Assembly: GCF_900142395.1 (NCBI RefSeq)
Contig: NZ_FRAS01000002.1
Span: forward strand, 186,001 to 250,000
DNA from: Hymenobacter psychrotolerans DSM 18569
GTDB taxonomy: Bacteria; Bacteroidota; Bacteroidia; Cytophagales; Hymenobacteraceae
Reading direction: 5' to 3'
DNA: 64,000 bases
Below are positions 36,270-44,724 of the stretch, in pieces. A program made the position numbers and the translations under genes. Numbering within the stretch: the stretch's first letter is position 1; each line of letters begins with the position of its first letter. Below the pieces are notes generated by a model. It did not search any database, was not told where the DNA came from, and worked only from the letters and a program-made list of their open reading frames with translations.

Positions 36270-37115
36270 ATGGCAACCACCAAACATTGGTTTATTACCG
36301 GCGTCAGCACCGGTTTTGGCAAAGAGCTGGCCGAGTACTGCCTCCGCCAGGGCGACAAAGTAGCCGCCACTTTCCGCAAGCAGGAGCAAGCCGACGAATT
36401 CACGAAGAAAGCCGGCGAAAACGGCCGCGGCTTCGTGGTAGAAGTAACCGACGAAGCGCAGGTGAAGCAGGGCATTCAGGACGCCATTCAGCATTTCGGC
36501 CACCTCGATGTCATCGTGAACAATGCCGGCTACGGCTCCTTGGGCAGCATCGAGGAAATTGACGCCAAGGAAGTGCAGCGCCAGTTCGACGTGAACGTGT
36601 TCGGGCCGCTGCACGTGCTGCGGGCCGTGCTGCCCCACCTGCGCGAGCGGCGCAGCGGCCACGTGCTCAACATCACCAGCATCGGGGGCCTGAAAACGTT
36701 TCCCGGCGTGGGCGTGTACAATGCCAGCAAGTTTGCCCTGGAAGCCATTGGCGAAAGCCTGAGCCAGCAGGTGGCCCCGCTCGGCATCAAGGTCACCAAT
36801 ATCGAGCCCAGCGGCTTCCGTACGGAGTGGGCCGGCAGCTCGGCCACCTACGCCGATACCGCCATTGAGGACTACCGTGCCACGGTGGGCGAAAACCTGA
36901 AAGGCATTCAGGGCTACAGCGGCCGGCAGCCCGGCGACCCGCAGCGCGCTGCCAAAATCATGTTTGAGCTGGTGCGCCAGGAAAATCCGCCGCTGCACCT
37001 GCCCCTCGGCAAAGCCGCTGTGAAAGGGGCCCGCGAGAAATTTACGGCCCTTGTGAAAGAGCTGGAGCAGGTGGCCGACCTCGGCGACTCCGCTGATTTC
37101 CCGGCCGGCGAGTAG
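36270..37115 (+). CDS. SDR family NAD(P)-dependent oxidoreductase
   Basis: 281 residues. Motifs: GVSTGFGKEL (cofactor), NNAGYGSLG, catalytic Ser in ITSIGGLKTF and Y-x3-K in YNASKFALE; the C-terminal half matches the group of SDRs often annotated 'oxidoreductase' or 'short-chain dehydrogenase' with a proximal PGGFRT-like segment (IEPSGFRTEW). The substrate is unknown. No promoter or terminator is evident; 112 bp separate it from the FRG gene. Confidence 0.95.
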   Translation: MATTKHWFITGVSTGFGKELAEYCLRQGDKVAATFRKQEQADEFTKKAGENGRGFVVEVTDEAQVKQGIQDAIQHFGHLDVIVNNAGYGSLGSIEEIDAKEVQRQFDVNVFGPLHVLRAVLPHLRERRSGHVLNITSIGGLKTFPGVGVYNASKFALEAIGESLSQQVAPLGIKVTNIEPSGFRTEWAGSSATYADTAIEDYRATVGENLKGIQGYSGRQPGDPQRAAKIMFELVRQENPPLHLPLGKAAVKGAREKFTALVKELEQVADLGDSADFPAGE

Positions 37116-37227
37116 GCGTAGCAGCAGGAAAAAACTAACTGGGGCAGTTGCGCTTTAGCAGAGCGTGGCTGCCCCTTTTGGTGCGCCGCCTGCGTATCTT
37201 GCCTGCCCACCACCTAACGCCTGCCCT

Positions 37228-38067
37228 GTGCCCGCCACTCCCAACGACCTTGAAGTAACTTCCTGGACCGATTTGCAGCAGGCCCTGTTTCAGGGGACCT
37301 GGGACGGGCGCATCGGCCGGTTTCGCTCGCCGTTTGTGTACCGGGGGCTGCGCTCCGAATCCTGGCCACTGACCACCAGCCTGCAACGGCTCGGTGGCGA
37401 ATATCACCTGCTGGAAAACCATTTGCTGCGCAATTTCCGCAAGTACGCCCGCGACTTCAGCCAGCCCGGCACCTCAGTCTGGAACTGGCTGGCCCTGGCC
37501 CAGCACCACGGCCTGCCCACCCGCATGCTCGACTGGACGTACTCACCCTACGTGGCCCTGCACTTCGCCACCGACGACCTGGAGGCCTACGACCAGCCGG
37601 GCGTTATCTGGGCCATCGACTACGTGAAGGCTGCCGAGTTCCTGCCGCCCAGCCTGCGGGAAGCGCTGCGCTCGGAAGGCTCCAACGTGTTTACGCCGGA
37701 GCTGCTGGAGCCGCTGTGCAGCACGCTGCGCGACCTGGAGCTGCTGCAGCGGGAACCGTTTCTGCTGTTTCTGGAGCCGCCTTCCCTGGATGCGCGCATT
37801 GTGCACCAGTACGCCCTGTTTTCGCTGATTAACACAGCGCAGAACACGCTGCACGAGTGGATGGCGCAGCACCCGGAGCTGTATTTCCGCATCATCATTC
37901 CGGCCCGGCTCAAGTGGGAAGTCCGCGACAAGCTCGACCAGGCGGGCATTACCGAGCGGGTGCTGTTTCCGGGCCTCGGAGGCCTGAGCCGCTGGCTGCA
38001 CCGCCACTACACGCCCACGCCCGGCCAAAGCGCCGCCGACCTCCTCAACGACCAGATTTCCGGCTAG
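37228..38067 (+). CDS. FRG-domain protein
   Basis: 279 residues from a GTG at 37228. The FRG domain is clear: VYRGLRSESWPLTTSLQR, LALAQHHGLPTRMLDWTYSP and VALHFATDD. The domain is named for a conserved Phe-Arg-Gly and is found in bacterial and phage proteins, some in defence or toxin contexts. The start is chosen because TATCTTGC near 37195, which resembles a -7 box, lies before it; the in-frame ATG at 37165 would lie upstream of that box. No toxin, antitoxin or nuclease partner is adjacent, so its role cannot be inferred. Confidence 0.85.
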   Translation: MPATPNDLEVTSWTDLQQALFQGTWDGRIGRFRSPFVYRGLRSESWPLTTSLQRLGGEYHLLENHLLRNFRKYARDFSQPGTSVWNWLALAQHHGLPTRMLDWTYSPYVALHFATDDLEAYDQPGVIWAIDYVKAAEFLPPSLREALRSEGSNVFTPELLEPLCSTLRDLELLQREPFLLFLEPPSLDARIVHQYALFSLINTAQNTLHEWMAQHPELYFRIIIPARLKWEVRDKLDQAGITERVLFPGLGGLSRWLHRHYTPTPGQSAADLLNDQISG

Positions 38068-38078
38068 ATCAGGCCGGT

Positions 38079-38858
38079 TTATTCGCTGGCCGGCACGGGC
38101 AGCGGATCGGCCTGCCGCCGAAAATCGGGGTTGAAGTTCAGGCCAATCTGCAGCGTGTGGTTGTTTTCGAACACCGTGCCGTTGCCCTGCTGCACCAGCT
38201 GGTGCAGGTAGCCCACTTCCAGTGATGTAGACTTGGAAAACTGGTAGCCCAGGGCCAGGGAAGCACGGTTCTGGTCGAAAATGTTGTTGGCTACGTTGCG
38301 CCCGAAGTTCACGAACACCTCATTAGCCGCTACTACATAAGGCGTTTTGGGCTGCAGCTGGCCGGTACTGTTGAGCGGCAGCATCAGGCGCAGCTGGTAG
38401 CGGGTGCGATTGAGGTACGTAAACTGGTCGTTGCCGGGGCGGCGCAGCCAGCGCTGCTCCTGCCGGTAGCGGTGCGCAATCTGTACCCGGCCCAGCGCGT
38501 CGCGGAGCAGTACCTGCTGGTAGATACGGTGCTCGGGAAAGCGGCTGGCCGCCGGATACTCGCCATACGGATGGGTGAGGGCATAGGCGTAGCCGCCCGT
38601 GAGCATCAGGCGGGAGCCCGCGTAATAGTTGAGGCCTGCTCGTACAAACTCCTGCTGGGCGCCGGCCAGCACCTCGCTACGGCGAAGCTGCGCTTCCGTG
38701 TGCACGCCCCACCGTTCCGTCAGGCGGGCGTCACTGAAAAACATCAGCCAGGTGTGGGCATTGTGGTCGTTTATGCGGGTGGGGGTAGTCTGGGCCTGTG
38801 CTCCTAGGGTGGTGGCTAGAAACAGGGCGGTGGCGGCGGGAAGAAAGCGCAAAAGCAA
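38079..38858 (-). CDS. DUF2490 domain outer-membrane protein
   Basis: 259 residues, with a signal peptide (LLRFLPAATALFLATTLGAQ) after a TTG start; no ATG is available before the mature domain. The body matches DUF2490: NDHNAHTWLMFFSDARLTER at the start, HRYRQEQRW in the middle and strands to the end (GYQFSKSTSLEVGYLHQL). It is likely an outer-membrane barrel. It converges with the FRG gene (11 bp between stops) and lies divergent from nothing. The start is uncertain because of TTG options at 38858 and 38852. Confidence 0.85.
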   Translation of the reverse strand: MLLRFLPAATALFLATTLGAQAQTTPTRINDHNAHTWLMFFSDARLTERWGVHTEAQLRRSEVLAGAQQEFVRAGLNYYAGSRLMLTGGYAYALTHPYGEYPAASRFPEHRIYQQVLLRDALGRVQIAHRYRQEQRWLRRPGNDQFTYLNRTRYQLRLMLPLNSTGQLQPKTPYVVAANEVFVNFGRNVANNIFDQNRASLALGYQFSKSTSLEVGYLHQLVQQGNGTVFENNHTLQIGLNFNPDFRRQADPLPVPASE

Positions 38859-38951
38859 AATACTGTGGGTGAGAAGAAGTGACCTGTGTTACGTGGATGT
38901 TACCAGGGCAGTTCCTAAGAGGCGAAAAGCACAATTTAACGCTCGAAAAGT

Positions 38952-41603
38952 CTAGGCCTGGCCCGCTTCGAAACGCTTTTTGGTTAGTTTGGTGGGCACC
39001 GCCGAAAGTGGGTCATCGGGCCAGGGATGCTTGGGGTAGCGCCCGCGCAGGTCTTTGCGCACCTCGAAATAGCCGTGCTGCCAGAAGCTGCGCAGGTCGC
39101 GTGTAACCTGAGCCGCCCGCCCGCCCGGGGAAAGCAGATGCATGGTCAGCGGCACCCGGCCCTGCGCAATGCGCGGCGTGTCCAGCAGGCCAAACACTTC
39201 CTGGAGCTTCACGGCCAGTACCGGGGCCGCAGGATTAGAGTAGTCCAGCGCGACGCGGGAGCCGCTGGGCACTTCGAGGTGGGAAGGGGCGAGGCGGTCC
39301 AGCTCCTGCCGCTGGGCCCAGCCGCCGGGCAGCCGCTGCAGCAGCAGTTCAAGCCAATCGAGCCGGCTCACTTCCTGCAGGCTTTTCAGGCCTACGAGCT
39401 GCGGCTCCAGCCATTCGGGCAACTCGGCCAGCAGCGTTTCATCCGATACATCGGGCCAGGTTTCCGGGAACTGCTGATGCAGAAAGGCCAGCCGCTCCCG
39501 CAGGGCGGTTCCGGCTTCGCGCCACGGCAGCCGCGCAATGCCCTCCGTGCGTAGCGCCTCCAGCAAAGCAGCGGCTACCAGTTCCGGGTCGGGGTGCGGC
39601 AAGGTCACATCGGAAAGCACCAGCGCGCCCAGGCGGCGGCGGCGGCGCGCCAGCACGCGGCCGGTGGCGGCATCCCAGCGCACCTCGTCTACGGCTTCAA
39701 TCTGCTCCGCAAAAAGTTCTTCCAGCTCCGGCCGGCTCACGGGGGCCGCCAGGGCAGCGCGCAACTGATGCGGCGGCCCATCGAGGTAGGCCACAGCCAG
39801 AAACTGGTCGTCGCGGCCGAAATGCTCGGCGGGCAACGCCACGCGCTGGCCGGTAGCGAGGCGCACCCGGTCGGCGGTTTCGCGCTGCGCTATCCGGTCG
39901 GGGTAGGCCAGGGCCGTCAGCAGGCCCGCAGCATCGGCATCCGCAGAAGTTGTGTTTTCGCGGATTCCGGCTCGCTGGCGCAGGTTGCGGGCCGCATCAC
40001 GGACGCGGTGCAGGATGTGCTGTTGCACCAGCAGGCCCGGCAGCGGCGCCCGGCCATTGGCTATGGCTTCAAACCGCAGCCGCAAGTCGGGCGGCGTGGG
40101 GTGGGCGTCGGCGGCACGCAGCACGTCGCGCTCCGAGAGCAGGGCGGCCAGTGCTGCCGCTGCCGGACCGTGGCCCAGCTCCTGCCCGCGCACTACCAGG
40201 TGGCCCAGCCGCGGCGCCAGCCCCAGCCGTGCCAGCGCCCGGCCGTGCGGCGTAGGCTTTTGGGGGAGTGATGAGGTGATGGGGTGATGAGGTGATGAGG
40301 GAGTGGTAGCAGCGCCGGACGTTTCACCATTTACCCCATCACTATTCACTTCATCACCGTCCATCCCATCACCAATTACCGCTCCCAGGCGGCGCAGCAG
40401 GTCATTGGCAATGGCAACGGCCGGCGCCGGCGGGGTATCCAGCCAGCGCAGACTGTGCGGAGCCGCGCCCCACAAGGCCAGCTCCAGAGCCAGGCTGCTA
40501 AGGTCGGCGGTAAGAATTTCGGGTGGCAGATAGGCCGGCAGCGCCTCGTGTTCGGCGGCGGTCCAGAGGCGGTAGCAGGTGCCGGGGCCAAGGCGGCCGG
40601 CGCGGCCCCGGCGCTGGTCGGCGGCGGCCTGGCTCACGGGCACGGTTTCGAGGGTGCTGAAGCCGGTGCGGGCCTGGAAGCGCGGAACCCGCGCAAAGCC
40701 GCCGTCGATTACCACTTTCACGCCCTCAATGGTCAGGCTTGTTTCGGAAATGGCGGTGCTGAGCACGATTTTGCGCTGTCCGGCCGGCACGGGCCTGAGG
40801 GCCGCGTCCTGTTCGGCCAGCGGCAGCTCGCCGTGCAGCAGGTGCAGGCGCACGGCATCCGGCAACCCCGAATCCAGCTTTTCCGCCACGCGGCGCAGGT
40901 CGGCGAGGCCGGGCAGAAATACCAGCAGGTCGCCGTCGGGGTGCTGGCGCAGGGCTTCGCGTACGGCCGTGGGCACCAGCGTGGCCAGCCGCTCGGCAGG
41001 ACGCGAGCCGCCGGCCGCTGCCTGGCGTGGGCTCAGATAATGCGTTTCGACCGGGAACAGAAAGCCTGCGCTGCTAACCACCGGGCCCTGCAGCCACGTA
41101 CCCATCCGCTCGGCTTCCAGCGTGGCGCTCATCACCAGAATCCGCAGTTCGGGCCGCAGCACGGCCTGCGCATCAAGGGCCAAGGCCAGGCCCAGGTCGG
41201 CGCGGAGGCTGCGCTCATGAAACTCATCGAAAATAACGGCCGCCACGCCTTCCAGGGCCGGGTCGTCCTGAATCAGGCGCGTCAGGATACCTTCCGTAAT
41301 GACTTCGATGCGGGTGCGAGCCGAGACTTTGCTTTCGAGCCGCACGCGGTAGCCCACGGTTTCGCCTACCGGCTCGTGCAGCAGCTTGGCCAGGCGGGTA
41401 GCGGCGGCGCGGGCGGCCAACTGGCGCGGCTCCAGCATCAGGATTTTGCCTCCGTTGCGCCACGCCGTATTCAGCAGCGCCAGCGGCACCACGGTGGTTT
41501 TGCCGGCACCGGGCGGCGCCTGTAGCACCACCCGCTCGTGGGCGGCCAGCGCCGTGAGCAGGTCGGGGAGGGCGGCAACTATCGGGAGGTCGGGAAAGTT
41601 CAT
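38952..41603 (-). CDS. hrpB: ATP-dependent helicase HrpB
   Basis: 883 residues from ATG 41603 (MNFPDLPIVAALPDLLTALA); the in-frame codon at 41609 is a TTG. DEAH-type motifs: APPGAGKTTVV (I), VIFDEFHERSL (II), LVMSATLEAERM (III), STAISETSLTIEGV and QRRGRAGRLGPG (VI). The C-terminal part carries the HrpB-specific domain. Its substrate RNA is unknown. Residues about 408-445 are a low-complexity stretch (rich in Gly/Asp then Ser/Pro/His) encoded by periodic DNA repeats (40268-40380). Confidence 0.95.
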   Translation of the reverse strand: MNFPDLPIVAALPDLLTALAAHERVVLQAPPGAGKTTVVPLALLNTAWRNGGKILMLEPRQLAARAAATRLAKLLHEPVGETVGYRVRLESKVSARTRIEVITEGILTRLIQDDPALEGVAAVIFDEFHERSLRADLGLALALDAQAVLRPELRILVMSATLEAERMGTWLQGPVVSSAGFLFPVETHYLSPRQAAAGGSRPAERLATLVPTAVREALRQHPDGDLLVFLPGLADLRRVAEKLDSGLPDAVRLHLLHGELPLAEQDAALRPVPAGQRKIVLSTAISETSLTIEGVKVVIDGGFARVPRFQARTGFSTLETVPVSQAAADQRRGRAGRLGPGTCYRLWTAAEHEALPAYLPPEILTADLSSLALELALWGAAPHSLRWLDTPPAPAVAIANDLLRRLGAVIGDGMDGDEVNSDGVNGETSGAATTPSSPHHPITSSLPQKPTPHGRALARLGLAPRLGHLVVRGQELGHGPAAAALAALLSERDVLRAADAHPTPPDLRLRFEAIANGRAPLPGLLVQQHILHRVRDAARNLRQRAGIRENTTSADADAAGLLTALAYPDRIAQRETADRVRLATGQRVALPAEHFGRDDQFLAVAYLDGPPHQLRAALAAPVSRPELEELFAEQIEAVDEVRWDAATGRVLARRRRRLGALVLSDVTLPHPDPELVAAALLEALRTEGIARLPWREAGTALRERLAFLHQQFPETWPDVSDETLLAELPEWLEPQLVGLKSLQEVSRLDWLELLLQRLPGGWAQRQELDRLAPSHLEVPSGSRVALDYSNPAAPVLAVKLQEVFGLLDTPRIAQGRVPLTMHLLSPGGRAAQVTRDLRSFWQHGYFEVRKDLRGRYPKHPWPDDPLSAVPTKLTKKRFEAGQA
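40268..40380. repeat. Octamer stutter repeat with inverted arm inside hrpB
   Basis: Four 8-bp units GTGATGAG/GTGATGGG (40268-40299) on the plus strand, a 24-bp spacer, then 40324-40380 whose reverse strand carries degenerate GTGATGGG-like 7-8-mers. The unit and the inverted arm resemble the element at 54574-54726. Here it lies in frame within the hrpB coding sequence. Confidence 0.8.
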
Positions 41604-41619
41604 GAGCAACGAACGAAGC

Positions 41620-41943
41620 TTAATACACGGCCACCGACGGGTCTACGCGCAGGCTCCAGGCGTGAATGCCGCCGCGCAGATTCAGCAGGTTGGTCAGTTC
41701 GTGGCGGTGCTGCAGGTAGGCCAGCGCCTGCATGGAGCGCACCCCGTGGTGGCAGATGAGCACCACGGGCCGGTCGTCGGCTACTTCGTCGGCGCGGCGG
41801 GCCAGCTCGCCCAGCGGAATCAGCTCACTGCCTTCAATGCGGCAGTAGGCATATTCCTCGGGCTGCCGCACGTCCACGAGCTGGATGTTTTCACCACGCT
41901 GGAGGCGGGCGTGCAGGTCTTCGGGCGTGAGTTCGGGCAGCAT
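41620..41943 (-). CDS. Rhodanese-like domain protein
   Basis: 107 residues, a single rhodanese domain with active-site loop VLICHHGVRS (the Cys is the sulfur carrier) and the start LTPEDLHARLQRGENIQLVD. The loop is CHHGVR-like, as in GlpE/PspE-type transferases. It could move sulfur between small molecules or sense redox. A TAATTTTG -7 box lies 25 bp upstream. It is 16 bp upstream of hrpB on the same strand and may share its transcript. Confidence 0.95.
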   Translation of the reverse strand: MLPELTPEDLHARLQRGENIQLVDVRQPEEYAYCRIEGSELIPLGELARRADEVADDRPVVLICHHGVRSMQALAYLQHRHELTNLLNLRGGIHAWSLRVDPSVAVY

Positions 41944-41968
41944 AGGGCGGCAGGATTCGGCGAAAAGG

Positions 41969-41976
41969 CAAAATTA
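41969..41976 (-). promoter_or_regulatory. -7 promoter box of the rhodanese gene
   Basis: TAATTTTG on the minus strand, 25 bp before the ATG at 41943. Confidence 0.5.
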
Positions 41977-42056
41977 GGCGGTAGCTCGTTAGCTTTGGCC
42001 GTAGTTTGCGCGGGCCTGGTTGCAGTGGCCGCGTTTCGCCTTTTCGTCCTTTCGCC

Positions 42057-42695
42057 TTGCTCCATTCCCTCTACGAGTTCTGGACCGCCGCCGTCGGCAA
42101 CACGCCGCTGGAATGGGTGGCCGTGCTGACCGGTTTCGCCTGCGTGTGGCTGGCCGCCCGCGAGTCGTTGTGGAACTTCCCGATTGCCATTTTCAGCTGC
42201 GCCCTCTACATTCTGGTGTACTATGGGGCTGGCCTCTACTCCGATTCACTGCTGCAGGTGATGTTTATTCTGCTGAGCGTGTACGGCTGGTACGAGTGGC
42301 TGTACGGGGGGCGCAGCAAAACCGAGCTACCGGTGTCGCGCACGCGGCGCTGGGAGTGGGTGGTTTGCGGGGTGTTTATTGCCGCTTTCACTACCGGCTT
42401 CGGCTATTACCTGGAGCACCACACCGACGCCACGCTGCCGCACTGGGACAGTTTCACGACGGCCGGCAGCCTGGCCGCGCAGTTTCTGCTGATGCGCAAG
42501 CGGCTGGAAAACTGGTGGCTCTGGATACTGGTGGACGTGCTGTACGTGCCGATTCTGTGGTACAAAGAGCTGTACCCGACCAGCGGCCTCTACGCGCTGT
42601 ACCTGGGGCTGGCCGTGTACGGCTATCTGCAGTGGCGGAAATCCATGGAGAAAGAGCAGGCGGCTCCAGCCCTGCAGCAGACTACTATATCCTAA
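42057..42695 (+). CDS. pnuC: PnuC-family vitamin (nicotinamide riboside) transporter
   Basis: 212 residues from a TTG at 42057 (then LHSLYEFWTAAVGNTPLEWV), which places the family's usual short N terminus; the first possible start in frame is a TTG at 42006. Seven hydrophobic helices with the PnuC marks AARESLWNFPIAIFSCALYI, YGWYEWLYGG and WWLWILVDVLYVPILWYK. PnuC carries nicotinamide riboside by facilitated diffusion, and PnuT-type members carry thiamine. It lies 19 bp upstream of an NadR-type kinase, so nicotinamide riboside is the more likely cargo, but a thiamine riboswitch lies only 2.5 kb downstream. Confidence 0.93.
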   Translation: MLHSLYEFWTAAVGNTPLEWVAVLTGFACVWLAARESLWNFPIAIFSCALYILVYYGAGLYSDSLLQVMFILLSVYGWYEWLYGGRSKTELPVSRTRRWEWVVCGVFIAAFTTGFGYYLEHHTDATLPHWDSFTTAGSLAAQFLLMRKRLENWWLWILVDVLYVPILWYKELYPTSGLYALYLGLAVYGYLQWRKSMEKEQAAPALQQTTIS

Positions 42696-42714
42696 TTCTA
42701 AGGCCCAATCATCC

Positions 42715-43248
42715 ATGCTGCGTGTTGCCCTCACCGGCCCCGAATCGACGGGCAAAACCACCCTTAGCCGCCATCTGGCCGCGCACTACAACACCAGCTG
42801 GGCCCCCGAATACGCCCGCACCTACCTGGAGCAATACGGCCCGAAATACACCCTCGAAGACCTCGAAGCCATTGCCCACGGGCAGCTGCGGGCCGAAGCC
42901 GAAGCCGAAATCCAGGCCATTCAGATGGGGCGGCCCATTTTCTTCTGCGACACCGATTTGCTGGTCATCAAAATCTGGTCGGAGCATACTTTCGGCCACT
43001 GCCCCGACTGGATTCTGGAGCAGATTGAGCAGCAGCACTACGACCTGGTGTTGCTGCTGAACGTGGACCTGCCTTGGGAGCCGGACCCGTTGCGCGAGCA
43101 TCCGCACCTGCGCCAGCAGTTCTTCCGGCTCTACCAACACACGCTGCAGGAGCAACTCTCGCACTTCGCCGAAATCAGCGGCCCGCCCGCCCAGCGGCTG
43201 GAGCAGGCCTGCTACCACATAGACGAGCTGCTGACGCAGGCCGGGTAA
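42715..43248 (+). CDS. NadR-like nicotinamide riboside kinase (AAA_28)
   Basis: 177 residues, a P-loop kinase: Walker A GPESTGKTTLSR at the start, then the NadR kinase marks WAPEYARTYLEQYG and FFCDTDLLVIKIWSEHTFG. It corresponds to the C-terminal ribosylnicotinamide kinase part of NadR without the adenylyltransferase. It should phosphorylate nicotinamide riboside to NMN and trap it after PnuC entry. It lies just after pnuC (19 bp) in one transcript. Confidence 0.9.
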   Translation: MLRVALTGPESTGKTTLSRHLAAHYNTSWAPEYARTYLEQYGPKYTLEDLEAIAHGQLRAEAEAEIQAIQMGRPIFFCDTDLLVIKIWSEHTFGHCPDWILEQIEQQHYDLVLLLNVDLPWEPDPLREHPHLRQQFFRLYQHTLQEQLSHFAEISGPPAQRLEQACYHIDELLTQAG

Positions 43249-43347
43249 GCGGCGGCTTGTCGGTATTTGTTTGCGCCAATGTCCCTGTTGGCTGTTTTTG
43301 CGTATAGCAACCACCTTGTGCGGACCGCGCAGCGCAAGCGGCCCTAC

Positions 43348-43356
43348 TACCTTTTG
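43348..43356 (+). promoter_or_regulatory. Candidate -7 box of the aldose epimerase gene
   Basis: TACCTTTTG, the consensus with one extra T, only 5 bp before the ATG at 43362. If used, the mRNA would be leaderless or nearly so. Confidence 0.35.
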
Positions 43357-43361
43357 CTTAC

Positions 43362-44237
43362 ATGACTTATACTCTCGAAAACGAGCTGTGCCGCGTGCAG
43401 GTGCAGGCCCACGGCGCCGAGCTGAGCAGCTTTATCCGCAAAGACCTCGACAACCTGGAATACATCTGGGAGGCCGACCCGGCCGTATGGGGCCGCCACG
43501 CGCCGGTGCTGTTTCCGATAGTGGGCCGCCTGCCCCACGACACCTACACGCACCAAGGACAGCAATACCGCCTCACCCAGCACGGTTTCGCCCGCGACCA
43601 GGAGTTTGCGCTGCTCCGCCAGACGGCCGCCGAGCTGGTGCTGGAGCTCCGCGCCACCGACGCCACGCGGGCCCTGTTTCCCTTCGAATTCAGCCTTGTG
43701 GTTTCGTACCGGCTGGCTGGGCCGCAGCTCACTGTTGGCTGGGAAGTGCACAACCTGGGCACTGCCGAGCTGCTGTTCAGCATTGGGGCGCACCCGGCGT
43801 TCCGCTGCCCGCTGCAGGCAGGGGAAGTATTTGAGGACTACGAATTCGTATTCGACCACCCCGTAACGGCAGTGCAGCACCTGCTGAAAGGCGGCCTGCT
43901 CACCGGCGAAACCGAACCGCTGCTCGACCAGCAAACCACGCTGCCGCTCAGCTATCAGCTTTTCGAGCGGGATGCACTGGTGCTGAAGCATTTCGATTTC
44001 ACGCACGTCACGCTGCGGAGCCGCCGCTCCGGCCGCACCGTGCGCCTGCGCTTCGATGGGTTTCCCTACCTCGGCCTCTGGACCAAAGGCGAAGGCGCCC
44101 AATTTGTGTGCATCGAGCCCTGGCACGGCATTGCCGGCTCCGTCGGCGACACCGGCGAGCTGGCCGATAAGGAAGGCATTCTGGCGCTGGAGCCGGGCCA
44201 GGAATTCGCCACGTCCTACAGCATCACGGTAGAGTAG
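43362..44237 (+). CDS. Aldose 1-epimerase family protein (LacX-like)
   Basis: 291 residues. Galactose-mutarotase fold: HGAELSSFIRKD near the start, WGRHAPVLFPIVGRL, HGFARDQEF (the catalytic His) and FSIGAHPAFRCP; the Glu base is probably in CIEPWHGIAGS. It resembles LacX-type mutarotases. It would equilibrate sugar anomers in the cytoplasm (no signal peptide). The GNAT gene follows after 2 bp, so both are likely on one mRNA. Confidence 0.93.
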   Translation: MTYTLENELCRVQVQAHGAELSSFIRKDLDNLEYIWEADPAVWGRHAPVLFPIVGRLPHDTYTHQGQQYRLTQHGFARDQEFALLRQTAAELVLELRATDATRALFPFEFSLVVSYRLAGPQLTVGWEVHNLGTAELLFSIGAHPAFRCPLQAGEVFEDYEFVFDHPVTAVQHLLKGGLLTGETEPLLDQQTTLPLSYQLFERDALVLKHFDFTHVTLRSRRSGRTVRLRFDGFPYLGLWTKGEGAQFVCIEPWHGIAGSVGDTGELADKEGILALEPGQEFATSYSITVE

Positions 44238-44239
44238 CC

Positions 44240-44656
44240 ATGTCCGCCGCGCCCGTCATTTGGGCTATAGCCCCCAGCCATACCTACCTGCTGCGCCACG
44301 AGGTTCTCTGGCCTGACAAGCCGCTGGACTACGTGAAGCTGGATGATGACGCGGAAGGCTACCACTACGGCGCATTCCAGGATGACCAGCTGGTAGCCGT
44401 GATTTCCCTGTTCGTAAATGGCTCAGAAGCCCGTTTTCGCAAGTTTGCCACCAGCCCGGCTTATCAGCGGCAGGGGATTGGCAGCGCCCTTTTGCGCTAC
44501 GTAGTGGCCGAAGCGCGCCGCCTGGAGGCCAGCTGCCTCTGGTGCGACGCCCGCCAGGACAGCGCCGGGTTCTACGCCCGTTTCGGTATGCAGCCCGAAG
44601 GCGACGTGTTCTACAAAGGCCCGATTGCCTACCTCCGCATGGCCCGTACGTTGTAG
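44240..44656 (+). CDS. GNAT N-acetyltransferase
   Basis: 138 residues. Acetyl-CoA motif YQRQGIGSALLRYVVAEARR is textbook motif A (R/Q-x-x-G-x-G/A), followed by ASCLWCDARQDSAGFYARFG and MQPEGDVFYKGP, the C-terminal GNAT half. It begins 2 bp after the epimerase stop codon. Target unknown. Confidence 0.95.
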   Translation: MSAAPVIWAIAPSHTYLLRHEVLWPDKPLDYVKLDDDAEGYHYGAFQDDQLVAVISLFVNGSEARFRKFATSPAYQRQGIGSALLRYVVAEARRLEASCLWCDARQDSAGFYARFGMQPEGDVFYKGPIAYLRMARTL

Positions 44657-44724
44657 GTGGTTGTTATTGGCTAGCTGTTTCGTTCCGACAACCAACCAGC
44701 AACTAGCATCAATCAACTAATCCC
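44657..44724. repeat. Heptamer stutter repeat with inverted arm at a convergent gene end
   Basis: Plus strand: GTGGTTG-TTATTGG-CTAGCTG (44657-44677), a short spacer, then 44686-44724. Read on the minus strand, that second part gives TTAGTTG-ATTGATG-CTAGTTG-CTGGTTG-GTTGTCG, an inverted arm made of the same 7-mers. It fills the gap between a plus gene (GNAT) and a minus gene, where a terminator would be expected. Confidence 0.7.
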
